Assembly (NCBI GenBank): GCA_035294465.1
Contig: DATGKW010000225.1
Location: 1 to 13,244 of the forward strand
Origin: Paraktedonobacter sp035294465
Lineage (GTDB): Bacteria; Chloroflexota; Ktedonobacteria; Ktedonobacterales; Ktedonobacteraceae
Direction: 5' to 3'
Length of the DNA: 13,244 nucleotides
Made by a program: the position numbers and the translations under genes. Under the pieces are notes generated by a model, which did no database searches, was not told where the DNA came from, and saw only the letters and a list, made by a program, of their open reading frames with translations. Positions 6,689 through 13,244 of this stretch are shown here, piece by piece. Position 1 is the stretch's first letter, and every line of letters starts with the position of its first letter.

Positions 6689-7179
6689 TATAAAACGTGA
6701 TTGATGATCAGTCCTACAACGATCAAAAGGGCGATCAAGGCAACAATGCCAATCAGGAAGTAGGTATTGCGGCGGCCGAGTTTGATGTCGCGGCTTGGTC
6801 CTCTGACGTCTGCTATATGCCTGACCCTTTCCTGGCGTTCTTTGAGACGTTCCTGGCGTTTTCTGCGGCGTTCGCGCGGATCGATGACCGGGCGCTCGCT
6901 GTATGGGCCTGTGCCCATTTGCCGCATGCGCCGGCGCATTTCGCGGTTATAGTATTCCGGCTGGCGGTTGACCGGGGTGGCGGTTGAAAGCTCTTTGGGC
7001 TGGGTCGATTTAGCTCCCTGAACTGCCGTACCTCCGATGGTTGGCTTGCGGCTTTTTGCGCCCGATTTGCCTTTGCTCGTAGATGAGGCAGAACTCGCCG
7101 GTTGGATCTGTTGCTGCTTCTCCGCCTGGGTATCATCAGAGCCAGCTTTTTGCGCGCCTGGTCGATTTTGTTTAGCCAT
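6688..7179 (-). CDS. Small basic protein with one C-terminal membrane segment, unknown function
   Basis: I do not recognise this 163-aa protein. Residues 1-75 are low-complexity, rich in Gln, Ser, Lys and Thr, and probably disordered. Residues 77-125 are very rich in Arg and Glu (REMRRRMRQMG, then PRERRRKRQERLKERQERVR) and probably form a charged helix. Residues about 139-160 form one hydrophobic segment (YFLIGIVALIALLIVVGLII), and only three residues follow. It is therefore likely a tail-anchored protein with its N-terminus in the cytoplasm, perhaps touching RNA or the membrane surface. The start is supported by CGGAGGAAG upstream. It lies 40 nt downstream of the tRNA nucleotidyltransferase gene and is probably co-transcribed with it. 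No catalytic motif is visible. Confidence 0.75.
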   Translation of the reverse strand: MAKQNRPGAQKAGSDDTQAEKQQQIQPASSASSTSKGKSGAKSRKPTIGGTAVQGAKSTQPKELSTATPVNRQPEYYNREMRRRMRQMGTGPYSERPVIDPRERRRKRQERLKERQERVRHIADVRGPSRDIKLGRRNTYFLIGIVALIALLIVVGLIINHVL

Positions 7180-7219
7180 GATTCCAATCTTCCTCCGGGT
7201 GATTCAGATGTTCCTGTTG

Positions 7220-8581
7220 TCACAACTTTTCTGCGCATACGAACTCGCGGGCAATTCTGGCGGCCTCTTCCTTATCATCAGGCGAGAGAGCGCCGTCTAT
7301 CACCAGGCCCAGCAGATGCTCCTTGACCGGACGTAGCCAGGGGCCGGGCTTGCGGCCAAACATCGCCATTAATTCGTTGCCATCCAGCGGACTCTTCAGG
7401 GGTATCCGCTCGGCCTCTTCTTTGAGCCGCTGGCAGCGACTTGCCAGTTCGGCTACGAGGGCTTCGGCGCGTCTTTTCTTATCGTCCCGATAGCTGGTGA
7501 TATCGGCCCGCGAGAGGTCCAGCAGATATTCCAGGCTTTCGCCACTATCCAGCATCAGACGGCGTACTGCGCCGTCAGTCCAATCGGGAGTATAGGCATT
7601 GGCGCGCATATGAAGTTGAACCGTGCGCGAAACGCTATCAATGAAATCGCGGTCAAAGTGCAGGCGCTTCAAAATCTCGCGTGCCATGTGTGCGCCTACT
7701 TCTTCGTGACCAAAGAAATGAACTTTGCCTTCCTCGAAGCTGCGTGTACGCGGCTTGGCTATATCGTGCAGCAGTGCGCCCCAGCGAGTGTGCAGGTCGG
7801 GGGAAGAGCGCTCAACCACGCGCAGTACGTGCGCGTAGACATCTTTGGAGCGGCCACCTTGCTGGCTGACGCCGCGCAGTTCCATGACCTCCGGGATAAT
7901 CCAGGTCATCAGGCCAAGCTCAACCAGCAGGTCCAGGCCGAGCGCAGGATGATCCGAAAGGAGAAGTTTGTTCATCTCGTCGCGAATCCGCTCACGAGAA
8001 ATCTTCTGAAGCATCTCGGCCTGCCGGATGATCGAGCGCGTGGTGGCAGGCTCGATGGTAAAGTTAAGCTGAGCGGCAAAACGCACAGCGCGCAGCAAAC
8101 GCAGCGGATCTTCGGCAAAGCGCTTATCCGGTTCGTTGCCGACGGCGCGCAGCACATGTGCCTCCAGATCCTGTTTGCCCCCGAATGGGTCGATGATCTG
8201 ACCGGTCAAAGGGTGGCGAGCCATAGCATTGATGGTAAAATCGCGGCGGTGTAAATCTTCAATCAGATCATTGCCGAAACAGACTTCTGGCTTGCGCGAC
8301 TCAGGATTGTACATCTCGCTTCTAAAAGTGGTGATCTCGATAATATCGTTGCCATAGTGCAGGCGAACCGTCCCGAAGCGTTCGCCAACCAGCACAATCG
8401 TATTGGGATGCGTAGGGGCGACAATCTGCTTAATCTCGTCTGGACGAGCGTCCGTCGCCAGGTCAGCATCGTTTGACTGACCGCGACGGAGTAACACATC
8501 TCGTACTGTCCCGCCCACCATATATAGTTGTTTCTGCCGCGCGCCGAAGGCTTCCGCCAGCGTTTTGATAATATCTAGCAT
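7220..8581 (-). CDS. cca: CCA-adding-type tRNA nucleotidyltransferase with HD domain
   Basis: This 453-aa class II nucleotidyltransferase adds CCA (or part of it) to tRNA 3' ends. The head domain has GGTVRD (23-28), the catalytic DxD pair D38/D40 in NDADLATDA, RRDFTINAMA (112-121), DPFGGKQDL (131-139) and the nucleotide-template region EDPLRLLRAVRFA (157-169). An HD phosphohydrolase-like domain follows, with H272/D273 in LLHDIAKP. Some relatives are A-adding or CC-adding only, or poly(A) polymerases, and sequence alone does not separate these safely. An in-frame ATG at 8632 would add 17 residues. The ATG at 8581 is preferred because MLDIIKTLAEAFG matches the usual family beginning and a TACAAT at 8628-8623 could be a -10 box inside the extension. 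Neither start has a clear ribosome-binding site. It is 93 nt after dtd. Confidence 0.9.
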   Translation of the reverse strand: MLDIIKTLAEAFGARQKQLYMVGGTVRDVLLRRGQSNDADLATDARPDEIKQIVAPTHPNTIVLVGERFGTVRLHYGNDIIEITTFRSEMYNPESRKPEVCFGNDLIEDLHRRDFTINAMARHPLTGQIIDPFGGKQDLEAHVLRAVGNEPDKRFAEDPLRLLRAVRFAAQLNFTIEPATTRSIIRQAEMLQKISRERIRDEMNKLLLSDHPALGLDLLVELGLMTWIIPEVMELRGVSQQGGRSKDVYAHVLRVVERSSPDLHTRWGALLHDIAKPRTRSFEEGKVHFFGHEEVGAHMAREILKRLHFDRDFIDSVSRTVQLHMRANAYTPDWTDGAVRRLMLDSGESLEYLLDLSRADITSYRDDKKRRAEALVAELASRCQRLKEEAERIPLKSPLDGNELMAMFGRKPGPWLRPVKEHLLGLVIDGALSPDDKEEAARIAREFVCAEKL

Positions 8582-8622
8582 GGGTGAATCTGTACCAATT
8601 TCTGTGATCTTGCGATGGCAGT

Positions 8623-8628
8623 ATTGTA
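8623..8628 (-). promoter_or_regulatory. Possible -10 box for cca
   Basis: TACAAT on the - strand, in the 93-nt gap between dtd and cca, matches the sigma70 -10 at 5 of 6 positions. No good -35 is seen at 16-18 nt. If used, it would start transcription about 35 nt before the ATG at 8581. Confidence 0.25.
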
Positions 8629-8674
8629 TCATGTCTCTGGCAGGAAATGTAGACGTTTTTAACGGAGCGTTCTT

Positions 8675-9124
8675 TTACTTTAACTCATCAGTGTCTAGCC
8701 ATATCGTAACCGGCCCATCATTTACCAACTCCACGGCCATAAATGCCCCAAAAATCCCGCTGGCCACGCGCACGTTATACGCCGCTACCGTCTCTTTGAA
8801 GCGCTCGTACAATGGGATGGCGAGCGCGGGCGGGGCGGCGTCGATGAAGCTGGGGCGGCGGCCTTTGCGCGTGTCGGCGTACAGGGTGAATTGCGAGACG
8901 ACGAGCATTTCTCCCTGGATGTCAAGCAGGGAGCGATTCATTTTGCCGGCGTCGTCCTCAAAAATACGCAGTTGAACAACCTTGTCGGCCAGGGTTTTGA
9001 CCTGGGCTTCGCTGTCTCGCTGGCCGATGCCCAGGAATACAAGCAGGCCGTGATCGATAGCGCCGGTAATCTGGTCGTCGACGCGCACGCTGGCATGGGC
9101 GACGCGTTGGATTAATGCACGCAT
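8675..9124 (-). CDS. dtd: D-aminoacyl-tRNA deacylase
   Basis: This 149-aa protein is Dtd, a homodimeric cytoplasmic enzyme that hydrolyses D-amino acids (and glycine mischarged on tRNA-Ala) from tRNA. It is full length for the family (about 145-150 aa). Signatures are MRALIQRVAHASV at the start, SQFTLYAD (77-84), which contributes the active site, ASGIFGAFM (121-129), and NDGPVT (135-140), which carries the Gly-cisPro motif (G137-P138) that enforces D-chirality. The frame is open upstream to 9421, but that stretch lies inside acpS in another frame. The ATG at 9124 is right because the family begins there and AAGGAAA lies just upstream. It is 20 nt after acpS and belongs to the same operon. 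Confidence 0.96.
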   Translation of the reverse strand: MRALIQRVAHASVRVDDQITGAIDHGLLVFLGIGQRDSEAQVKTLADKVVQLRIFEDDAGKMNRSLLDIQGEMLVVSQFTLYADTRKGRRPSFIDAAPPALAIPLYERFKETVAAYNVRVASGIFGAFMAVELVNDGPVTIWLDTDELK

Positions 9125-9144
9125 GTATCGTTTCCTTGAGAAGT

Positions 9145-9660
9145 TCAGGACGGACCCAGGTTGGAGGCCGTTTGCAGGGCTACGGCAATCGCAATCGAGA
9201 AGGTCTGAAGGTCGGCGATGCTGATGTCGAAGGCGGTCAGGCCGAGCAGCTCGGCGCGTTTCTTGGCGTTGCCGTAAAGGCGGATGGTGGGGCGGCCGCT
9301 GCGCAACTGCACAACCTCCATTTCGCGCCAGGTTACGCCATGCAGGCCGGTGCCCAGGGCCTTGCTGATCGCCTCTTTGGCGGCGAAGCGCCCGGCCAGG
9401 CGCGTGTCCTTGCCCCGGCACTGGCGGATTTCTGTCTCGGTGAAGACGCGTCGCAGAAAGCGCTCGCCGTGATGCTCGTGAACCTTGCGCACGCGGTCAA
9501 CCTCGATGATATCAACGCCGACCGCGACATTGATGCCCTGAGTTGGATGCAGAGGCGCGGGCAGACCCGCCAGACCCGCCGGGCCGAAAAGCCAGTCGGG
9601 GATGGTTTCGCCCACCTTGCGTACAAGCGGCGTAAACAGTATTGGCGGATCTTCATCCAT
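9145..9660 (-). CDS. acpS: Holo-[acyl-carrier-protein] synthase with an N-terminal extension
   Basis: AcpS transfers 4'-phosphopantetheine from CoA to acyl carrier protein. Core motifs are VGVDIIEVDRV (47-57, with Mg ligand D50) and RFAAKEAISKALGTG (91-105, with K95 and E96). The protein is 171 aa, against about 115-130 for typical AcpS, because about 44 residues precede the core (MDEDPPILFTPLVRKVGETI, then a Pro/Gly/Leu-rich stretch). No in-frame ATG, GTG or TTG lies near the core start. The extension is therefore probably translated, although the ATG at 9660 has only a weak GAGAG upstream. The C-terminal strand normally reading VSISH reads ISIAD (146-150), so the conserved His is absent. 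The ATG follows the ugd stop by 2 nt, which suggests coupled translation. Confidence 0.88.
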   Translation of the reverse strand: MDEDPPILFTPLVRKVGETIPDWLFGPAGLAGLPAPLHPTQGINVAVGVDIIEVDRVRKVHEHHGERFLRRVFTETEIRQCRGKDTRLAGRFAAKEAISKALGTGLHGVTWREMEVVQLRSGRPTIRLYGNAKKRAELLGLTAFDISIADLQTFSIAIAVALQTASNLGPS

Positions 9661-9662
9661 CG

Positions 9663-11060
9663 TTATTTTCTCTCGATTTCTGCCGGAGAAGGGCGGGCGT
9701 TCGTGCTGTTGGGCGGGAGCACTGAAGGTGCTGGCTCGGTGCCCCGGCCCATACCGCGATAGGTGAAGCCCAGGCTGTGCATCAGCGATGGTTCGTAGAT
9801 ATTACGGCCATCTATAATGATCGGACGTTTCATCGAATCGCGGATCTGGGTCATATCCAGCGATTTAAACTCGTTCCAGTCGGTTGCTATGACCAGCGCG
9901 TCACTCCCCTGCGCCGCTTCGTAGGAATCTGTGCAGAACTTCACCGCATCCATGCGCACGCCGGAGCGCTCCAGCTCGACGCGGGCTGTCTCGTTGGCCA
10001 CCGGGTCATAGACCTGGACCGTAGCTCCCTGGTTCACCGTCCAGCGGATAATATCGACTGCGGGCGCCTCGCGCATATCGTCGGTGTTGGCCTTGAAGGC
10101 CAGCCCCAGCACACCAATCGTGCAGCCGCGCAGCGATCCCAGAATCGAGGTCAGCTTATTCAGGACCACGCGGCGTTGATCCTGATTAATGTCCATAACC
10201 GCGTGCAGCAACTGGGGGTGCAGGCCAGCTTCGTCGGCCATGTGCGCGAGGGCGCGAACGTCTTTGGGAAAGCATGAACCCCCATATCCCAGGCCGGCAT
10301 TCAGATGGTGTTTGCCAATGCGCTTATCGTGTCCCATGCCCGCTGCCACTTCCTTGACATCGGCTCCCAGGCGTTCGCAAATCTGGGCAATCTCGTTGAT
10401 AAATGAGATTTTCGTCGCCAGGAAGGCGTTCGAGGCATATTTGATCATTTCGGCGGTGTACAGATCGGTAATCACGATGGGCGCGCGCAAGGGAAGATAG
10501 AGGGTGGCGACCTTATTGGCGGCCTCGGGGTCAGAGGAGCCAAGCACAACGCGGTCGGGATTCTGGAAATCGGCCACAGCCGATCCTTCGGCCAGGAATT
10601 CAGGATTTGAGACAACGCTGAAGCGCACGTCGGGCCGCTTTAGATGGTTGTTCACAATGCGCGTTACCACGTCACCACTGCCAACGGGCACCGTGCTTTT
10701 ATTGATAATGATTGCGTAGTGGTCGAGGTGCTCGGCGATGCTCTGGGCCGCCTGCTCCACGTAACTCATATCTGCTTCACCGTGCTGGCTGCCAGTCGGC
10801 GTATTGACCGCGATAAAGATAAACTCGGCGTTGGCCAGCCCCTCGGCGTAACTGGTTGTAAAGTGCAGGCGGTTAGCGCGCATGTTGCGCTCGACGATCT
10901 CCTGCAAGCCAGGCTCGTAGATGGGAAGAATGCCCTGTTTCAGGCGCTCGACCTTTTCGGGAAGGATATCGACGCAGGTCACGCGATTACCCATATCGGA
11001 GAAGCATGTACCCGTGACCAGGCCAACATACCCGGTGCCAATCACACAAATCGTTGCCAA
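9663..11060 (-). CDS. ugd: UDP-glucose 6-dehydrogenase
   Basis: This 465-aa enzyme oxidises UDP-glucose to UDP-glucuronate with two NAD+. Visible features are the Rossmann motif GTGYVG (8-13), VNTPT (85-89), STVPVGSG (122-129), NPEFLAEGSA (152-161), K207 in IKYASNAFLA, the catalytic Cys C263 in GYGGSCFPKD (258-267), and GLAFKANTDDMREAP in the C-terminal domain. The start is TTG at 11060. The preceding GAGGAG (11075-11070) sits in the last two codons of the MBL gene, and no ATG is available close to the Rossmann motif. After the conserved core there is a Pro/Ser-rich tail of about 30 residues (434-465). UDP-glucuronate points to exopolysaccharide or cell-surface sugar synthesis, but no glycosyltransferase is in the window. 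Confidence 0.96.
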   Translation of the reverse strand: MATICVIGTGYVGLVTGTCFSDMGNRVTCVDILPEKVERLKQGILPIYEPGLQEIVERNMRANRLHFTTSYAEGLANAEFIFIAVNTPTGSQHGEADMSYVEQAAQSIAEHLDHYAIIINKSTVPVGSGDVVTRIVNNHLKRPDVRFSVVSNPEFLAEGSAVADFQNPDRVVLGSSDPEAANKVATLYLPLRAPIVITDLYTAEMIKYASNAFLATKISFINEIAQICERLGADVKEVAAGMGHDKRIGKHHLNAGLGYGGSCFPKDVRALAHMADEAGLHPQLLHAVMDINQDQRRVVLNKLTSILGSLRGCTIGVLGLAFKANTDDMREAPAVDIIRWTVNQGATVQVYDPVANETARVELERSGVRMDAVKFCTDSYEAAQGSDALVIATDWNEFKSLDMTQIRDSMKRPIIIDGRNIYEPSLMHSLGFTYRGMGRGTEPAPSVLPPNSTNARPSPAEIERK

Positions 11061-11066
11061 AGTGTT

Positions 11067-11729
11067 TTACTCCTCTGTTGCATGTACAAATGGATTTTCG
11101 TATTTTTCCTCGATAATTCTGGTTGGTTCGCCGTGACCTGGAAAAACCACCAGTTCTTCATCCAGCTTGTAGAGCTTCTCGCGAATCGAGGCGACAAGTT
11201 GCTCAAAGTTGCCTCCTGGAAGATCCGTTCGCCCGATACTTCGCCGGAAGAGGGTATCGCCGCTGAAGATGCAGTAGGGGCGGCTGAGCAAGCAGATCCC
11301 GCCGGGAGTATGTCCGGGCGTGTGCAGAACTTCCAGAGAAAGGCTACCGAAAGAGAGGCTGTCGCCTTCCTGGAGCAAGATATCTGGCTGGCGTTTCACC
11401 AGGGGAGCCTGACGTCCAAACCTCTGGGCAGTCAACTCGTCTGTGTACATAAAGACGTCGTCGGGATGGATAGCCAGGTGTACGGGATAAACGGCGCTGA
11501 CCTCATCAATCGCGCCGATATGATCGATGTGACCATGTGTGTTAATGATATATTTGGGAATGAAGTGGAGTTCTTGAATACGAGCCAGAATGCGTCGGGC
11601 TTCATCTCCGGGATCAATAATTACCGCTTCCAACGTTTGCGGGCAGGCATATAAATAACAGTTTTCCTGGAACACTCCAACAGTAACGCATGCCACCAGG
11701 GGCCTTTGCTCTTCGTCTCTCTCAGGCAT
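11067..11729 (-). CDS. MBL-fold metallo-hydrolase (glyoxalase II-like)
   Basis: This 220-aa protein is a metallo-beta-lactamase-fold hydrolase of the YcbL/glyoxalase II-like group. Binuclear metal ligands are complete: H65, H67, D69 and H70 in THGHIDHIG, H140 in HTPGHTPGG, D158 in FSGDTLF, and H199 in FPGHGEPT. The motif GRTDLPGG (167-174) is typical of the YcbL-like branch. It lacks the longer C-terminal glutathione-binding domain of classical glyoxalase II. A role in thioester (for example S-lactoyl-thiol) hydrolysis is family-based inference, not proven. There is no signal peptide, so it is probably cytoplasmic. AAAGGATCG precedes the ATG at good spacing. It is the first gene of the MBL-ugd-acpS-dtd run and ends 6 nt before ugd. 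Confidence 0.92.
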   Translation of the reverse strand: MPERDEEQRPLVACVTVGVFQENCYLYACPQTLEAVIIDPGDEARRILARIQELHFIPKYIINTHGHIDHIGAIDEVSAVYPVHLAIHPDDVFMYTDELTAQRFGRQAPLVKRQPDILLQEGDSLSFGSLSLEVLHTPGHTPGGICLLSRPYCIFSGDTLFRRSIGRTDLPGGNFEQLVASIREKLYKLDEELVVFPGHGEPTRIIEEKYENPFVHATEE

Positions 11730-11773
11730 TTGCTCGATCCTTTTTTTGCTTACCCCATCAGGAATTCTGGGAC

Positions 11774-11782
11774 ATTATAACA
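11774..11782 (-). promoter_or_regulatory. Extended -10 promoter for the MBL-ugd-acpS-dtd operon
   Basis: On the - strand TG-T-TATAAT (11782-11774) is a perfect extended -10 element. No good -35 is found at 16-18 nt, which such promoters tolerate. Transcription would start near 11767, giving a leader of about 38 nt that includes the AAAGGATCG ribosome-binding site. Confidence 0.6.
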
Positions 11783-11956
11783 CACCTTTCAGGAAATCAC
11801 GTCCTTGCCGGGGCGCGGTCCAGGGTTATTCTAGCGCGTTCTCGCACATGGTATCGAGTTCGGGCCTCCAGGATAGATTTCCCCTGCGCTGGCGCTTTTT
11901 TCTATGAGAAACCTGACCTGTCTGGCGTTTCTTTAGAGAGGAGGCAAGCCGTTTGG

Positions 11957-11985
11957 TTGAAGAAGAGAAAAAAATAGACTAAAAT
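11957..11985 (+). promoter_or_regulatory. Sigma70-type promoter for the gene at 12039
   Basis: TTGAAG (11957-11962), exactly 17 nt, then TAAAAT (11980-11985) match the -35 at 4 of 6 and the -10 at 5 of 6 positions. Transcription would start near 11992 with a leader of about 47 nt. The ribosome-binding site GGGAGGA (12029-12035) and the ATG at 12039 follow. Confidence 0.55.
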
Positions 11986-12038
11986 AAGCAGCAGAGGCAT
12001 TGTATGTCAGTTCTAAGCTAGGAAAACCGGGAGGACCC

Positions 12039-13235
12039 ATGTTTAAGGAGAACGCGGAGCGAAGGTTATATCGTAGGAGTCCGGGCAGGCAGTACGGGTA
12101 TGATTATAATCCACTGCGCGAGCAGGAACAGATAGACACCTCAGTCGTGAATGAAACATGGGATGGCGATGGTCCCGGTCGCAAACCTTCGCGCCCCGGC
12201 GGAGTGCTGGCGCCTCGCCCCGATCCACGCCGCGCGCGCCAGCTGATGCGCCAGAATATCCTGGCGAGTAAGACGCGTTCGACGGTTCTGAATCCTCCTG
12301 GAGAGGCGAATGGTGAGCAGGATGGTGAGGAGCAAGAGCTAGAGATAAGCCAGCGGGCAGCCTACCGCGGCCATCGAGCTGCGCAGCCCGAACGAGGTTA
12401 CTATCCCCAACGCTATCGCGAGTTTGAAGAGGAACAGATCGTTGAAGATTGGCTGAAGCATGGCGAGAGCGTGCCCGATTATATGGACCCCGATCTGGGT
12501 TACGAAGAAGATCCGCTGGAAGAACGCCTGCGCGAAGCGCCCGGACCCGCGGCTGCGCGACGTACCCGCGTGCTGGACAGAGAGGACGAGGACGAGTTGC
12601 TGGAAGCCGAACTGGCGGCGAAAAAGCGGAAAGCCTCGCGGCGGAAATTTATTGTCGGCGCGGTCGCGGTCGGAGGCGCGACTGTGGCGGCTTACGAGCT
12701 ATTGCCCCGCGTGCCCCAGGCTATTGGCAACGGGGCTGCCAACGTCGAGCACCAGATCCAACAGGCTTTCTCAAATGGCTTTACTCAGGGTGGCGAGGCC
12801 GTGCGCAAGGAGCTGATCAATTCGCTGGAATCACTGGAGGGTTTTTCTCTGGAAGGCGCGATCGAGGCAGCCAGGCTTACCCGTGTGGCCTATGATGTTT
12901 TCGTCTCGCCGCTGGTCACGCTCGCTGCCACGGTAGCCGATGATTTTCTCACTGTCACCCTGGACGCGCTGATCACCGGGCGCAAGTGGCTGGCGCAGAT
13001 TAACGAAGATAGTCCCACCCTGGCCGCCCTTCAGACGGTCTTGCAGAGCTGGGTAAATCAGGCGGGCGAAATGCCCAAGAAGATCCAGGCCATCACCGAT
13101 ACCGACCTGGATGGCGCTCAAAACTACCTGCGCGCGCTCCAGCGCAAGATTCAGGAAGAGCAGGCGCAACTTACCAGTTCGGGCACGCCAACTCCAACAG
13201 CGCAAGCCACGCCTCACGCCACGCCACAAAAATAG
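12039..13235 (+). CDS. Unknown membrane-anchored protein with internal twin-arginine-like segment
   Basis: I do not recognise this 398-aa protein. Residues 1-195 are charged and low in hydrophobic content, with Arg/Pro-rich (45-70) and Glu-rich (92-102, 128-165, 180-192) stretches, and are probably disordered and cytoplasmic. Residues 195-203 (KKRKASRRK) are strongly basic and lead into one hydrophobic segment, about 204-220 (FIVGAVAVGGATVAAYE). Together they resemble a Tat signal (SRRKFI), but placed in mid-protein. The remaining 180 residues are amphipathic, probably helical, and would lie outside. The end is Thr/Pro/Ala-rich (about 380-396). The ATG at 12039 follows GGGAGGA 3 nt away. A TTG at 12000 in frame would add 13 residues but has no ribosome-binding site and lies close to the promoter. 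Stop is TAG; no neighbour gives a clue to function. Confidence 0.75.
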   Translation: MFKENAERRLYRRSPGRQYGYDYNPLREQEQIDTSVVNETWDGDGPGRKPSRPGGVLAPRPDPRRARQLMRQNILASKTRSTVLNPPGEANGEQDGEEQELEISQRAAYRGHRAAQPERGYYPQRYREFEEEQIVEDWLKHGESVPDYMDPDLGYEEDPLEERLREAPGPAAARRTRVLDREDEDELLEAELAAKKRKASRRKFIVGAVAVGGATVAAYELLPRVPQAIGNGAANVEHQIQQAFSNGFTQGGEAVRKELINSLESLEGFSLEGAIEAARLTRVAYDVFVSPLVTLAATVADDFLTVTLDALITGRKWLAQINEDSPTLAALQTVLQSWVNQAGEMPKKIQAITDTDLDGAQNYLRALQRKIQEEQAQLTSSGTPTPTAQATPHATPQK

Positions 13236-13244
13236 TGGTCGCTT

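Larger units (their letters stand above)
11730..12038. other. 309-nt divergent intergenic region
   Basis: This gap separates the MBL gene from the unknown gene at 12039. It contains outward-facing promoters near each end (separate entries). The middle, about 11800-11950, holds no gene I can support. It has only a weak dyad AGAAAC-N14-GTTTCT (11907-11932) and a T run at 11896-11901 after a 3-bp stem, neither convincing as a regulatory element. Confidence 0.6.

Noticed and set aside
7610..8254. 214-codon open frame on the + strand
   Set aside because: It is antisense to cca, which has intact catalytic motifs.
9125..9421. N-terminal extension of dtd
   Set aside because: The open frame continues upstream, but the extra residues are an out-of-frame reading of acpS, and Dtd family proteins begin at MRALIQRV.
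9115..9762. 215-codon open frame on the + strand
   Set aside because: It is antisense to acpS and part of dtd and ugd; composition is that of a mirrored high-GC gene.
10644..11654. 336-codon open frame on the + strand
   Set aside because: It runs antisense through ugd and the MBL gene, both of which have full family motifs; the translation shows no recognisable domain and there is no ribosome-binding site of note.
11886..11901. GCG-CTGG-CGC followed by six T, terminator-like
   Set aside because: The stem is only 3 bp and no transcript is expected to end there.
11690..11977. 95-codon open frame in the divergent intergenic region
   Set aside because: It starts inside the MBL gene on the opposite strand, crosses the MBL promoter, has no ribosome-binding site and resembles no family.
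12000..12038. TTG start 13 codons upstream for the right-end gene
   Set aside because: There is no ribosome-binding site before it, and the strong GGGAGGA sits just before the ATG at 12039.
1..13244. CRISPR array, transposon, prophage or defence island
   Set aside because: There are no regularly spaced direct repeats, no transposase or integrase motifs, and every gene recognised belongs to a housekeeping or general metabolic family.

Overview
The window looks like a chromosomal, mostly housekeeping stretch of a moderately high-GC bacterium. A best guess is Chloroflexota, class Ktedonobacteria. That guess rests on overall protein flavour: a YabN-MazG fusion, a PDZ/radical SAM/DUF512 protein, BioY, and serine/arginine-rich membrane proteins of no known family. 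I see no rRNA, tRNA, CRISPR array, transposase, integrase or phage gene. The taxonomic call is inference and needs a database search.

Layout. Bases 1-274 hold the C-terminal end of an M3-family oligoendopeptidase F on the + strand. It runs into a perfect 33-bp-arm hairpin (289-359) and meets a convergent block on the - strand: a DinB-like protein (367-942) and a YabN-MazG nucleotide-sanitation fusion (1095-2624). Divergent from these are an SRAP/YedK-type DNA-crosslink protein (2812-3474) and the biotin transporter subunit BioY (3553-4158). BioY overlaps tail-to-tail, by 77 bases, a PDZ-radical SAM-DUF512 protein on the - strand (4082-5533). That gene is divergent from an SDR oxidoreductase (5784-6635), each with a good sigma70-like promoter.

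A second perfect hairpin (17-bp arms, 6650-6688) separates the SDR gene from a long - strand run. In transcription order the run is MBL-fold hydrolase (11729-11067), UDP-glucose 6-dehydrogenase (11060-9663), holo-ACP synthase (9660-9145), D-aminoacyl-tRNA deacylase (9124-8675), then after a 93-nt gap a CCA-adding-type tRNA nucleotidyltransferase (8581-7220) and a basic, single-TM protein of unknown function (7179-6688). The first four genes are 2-20 nt apart and are almost certainly co-transcribed. Right of a 309-nt divergent intergenic region lies a 398-aa protein of unknown function (12039-13235). It has a long charged cytoplasmic-type N-terminus and one internal membrane segment preceded by a twin-arginine-like SRRKFI.

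Functionally the window mixes quality control (MazG nucleotide hydrolysis, SRAP abasic-site protection, Dtd editing of D-aminoacyl-tRNA), tRNA 3'-end maturation, fatty-acid carrier activation and biotin uptake (both relevant to lipid synthesis), and UDP-glucuronate supply for cell-surface polymers. I found no convincing new defence or mobile system. The most interesting items are the two perfect hairpins at convergent junctions, the antisense gene overlap, the divergent AcpS with an N-terminal extension, the TTG-started, translationally coupled ugd, and the unknown membrane protein at the right end.
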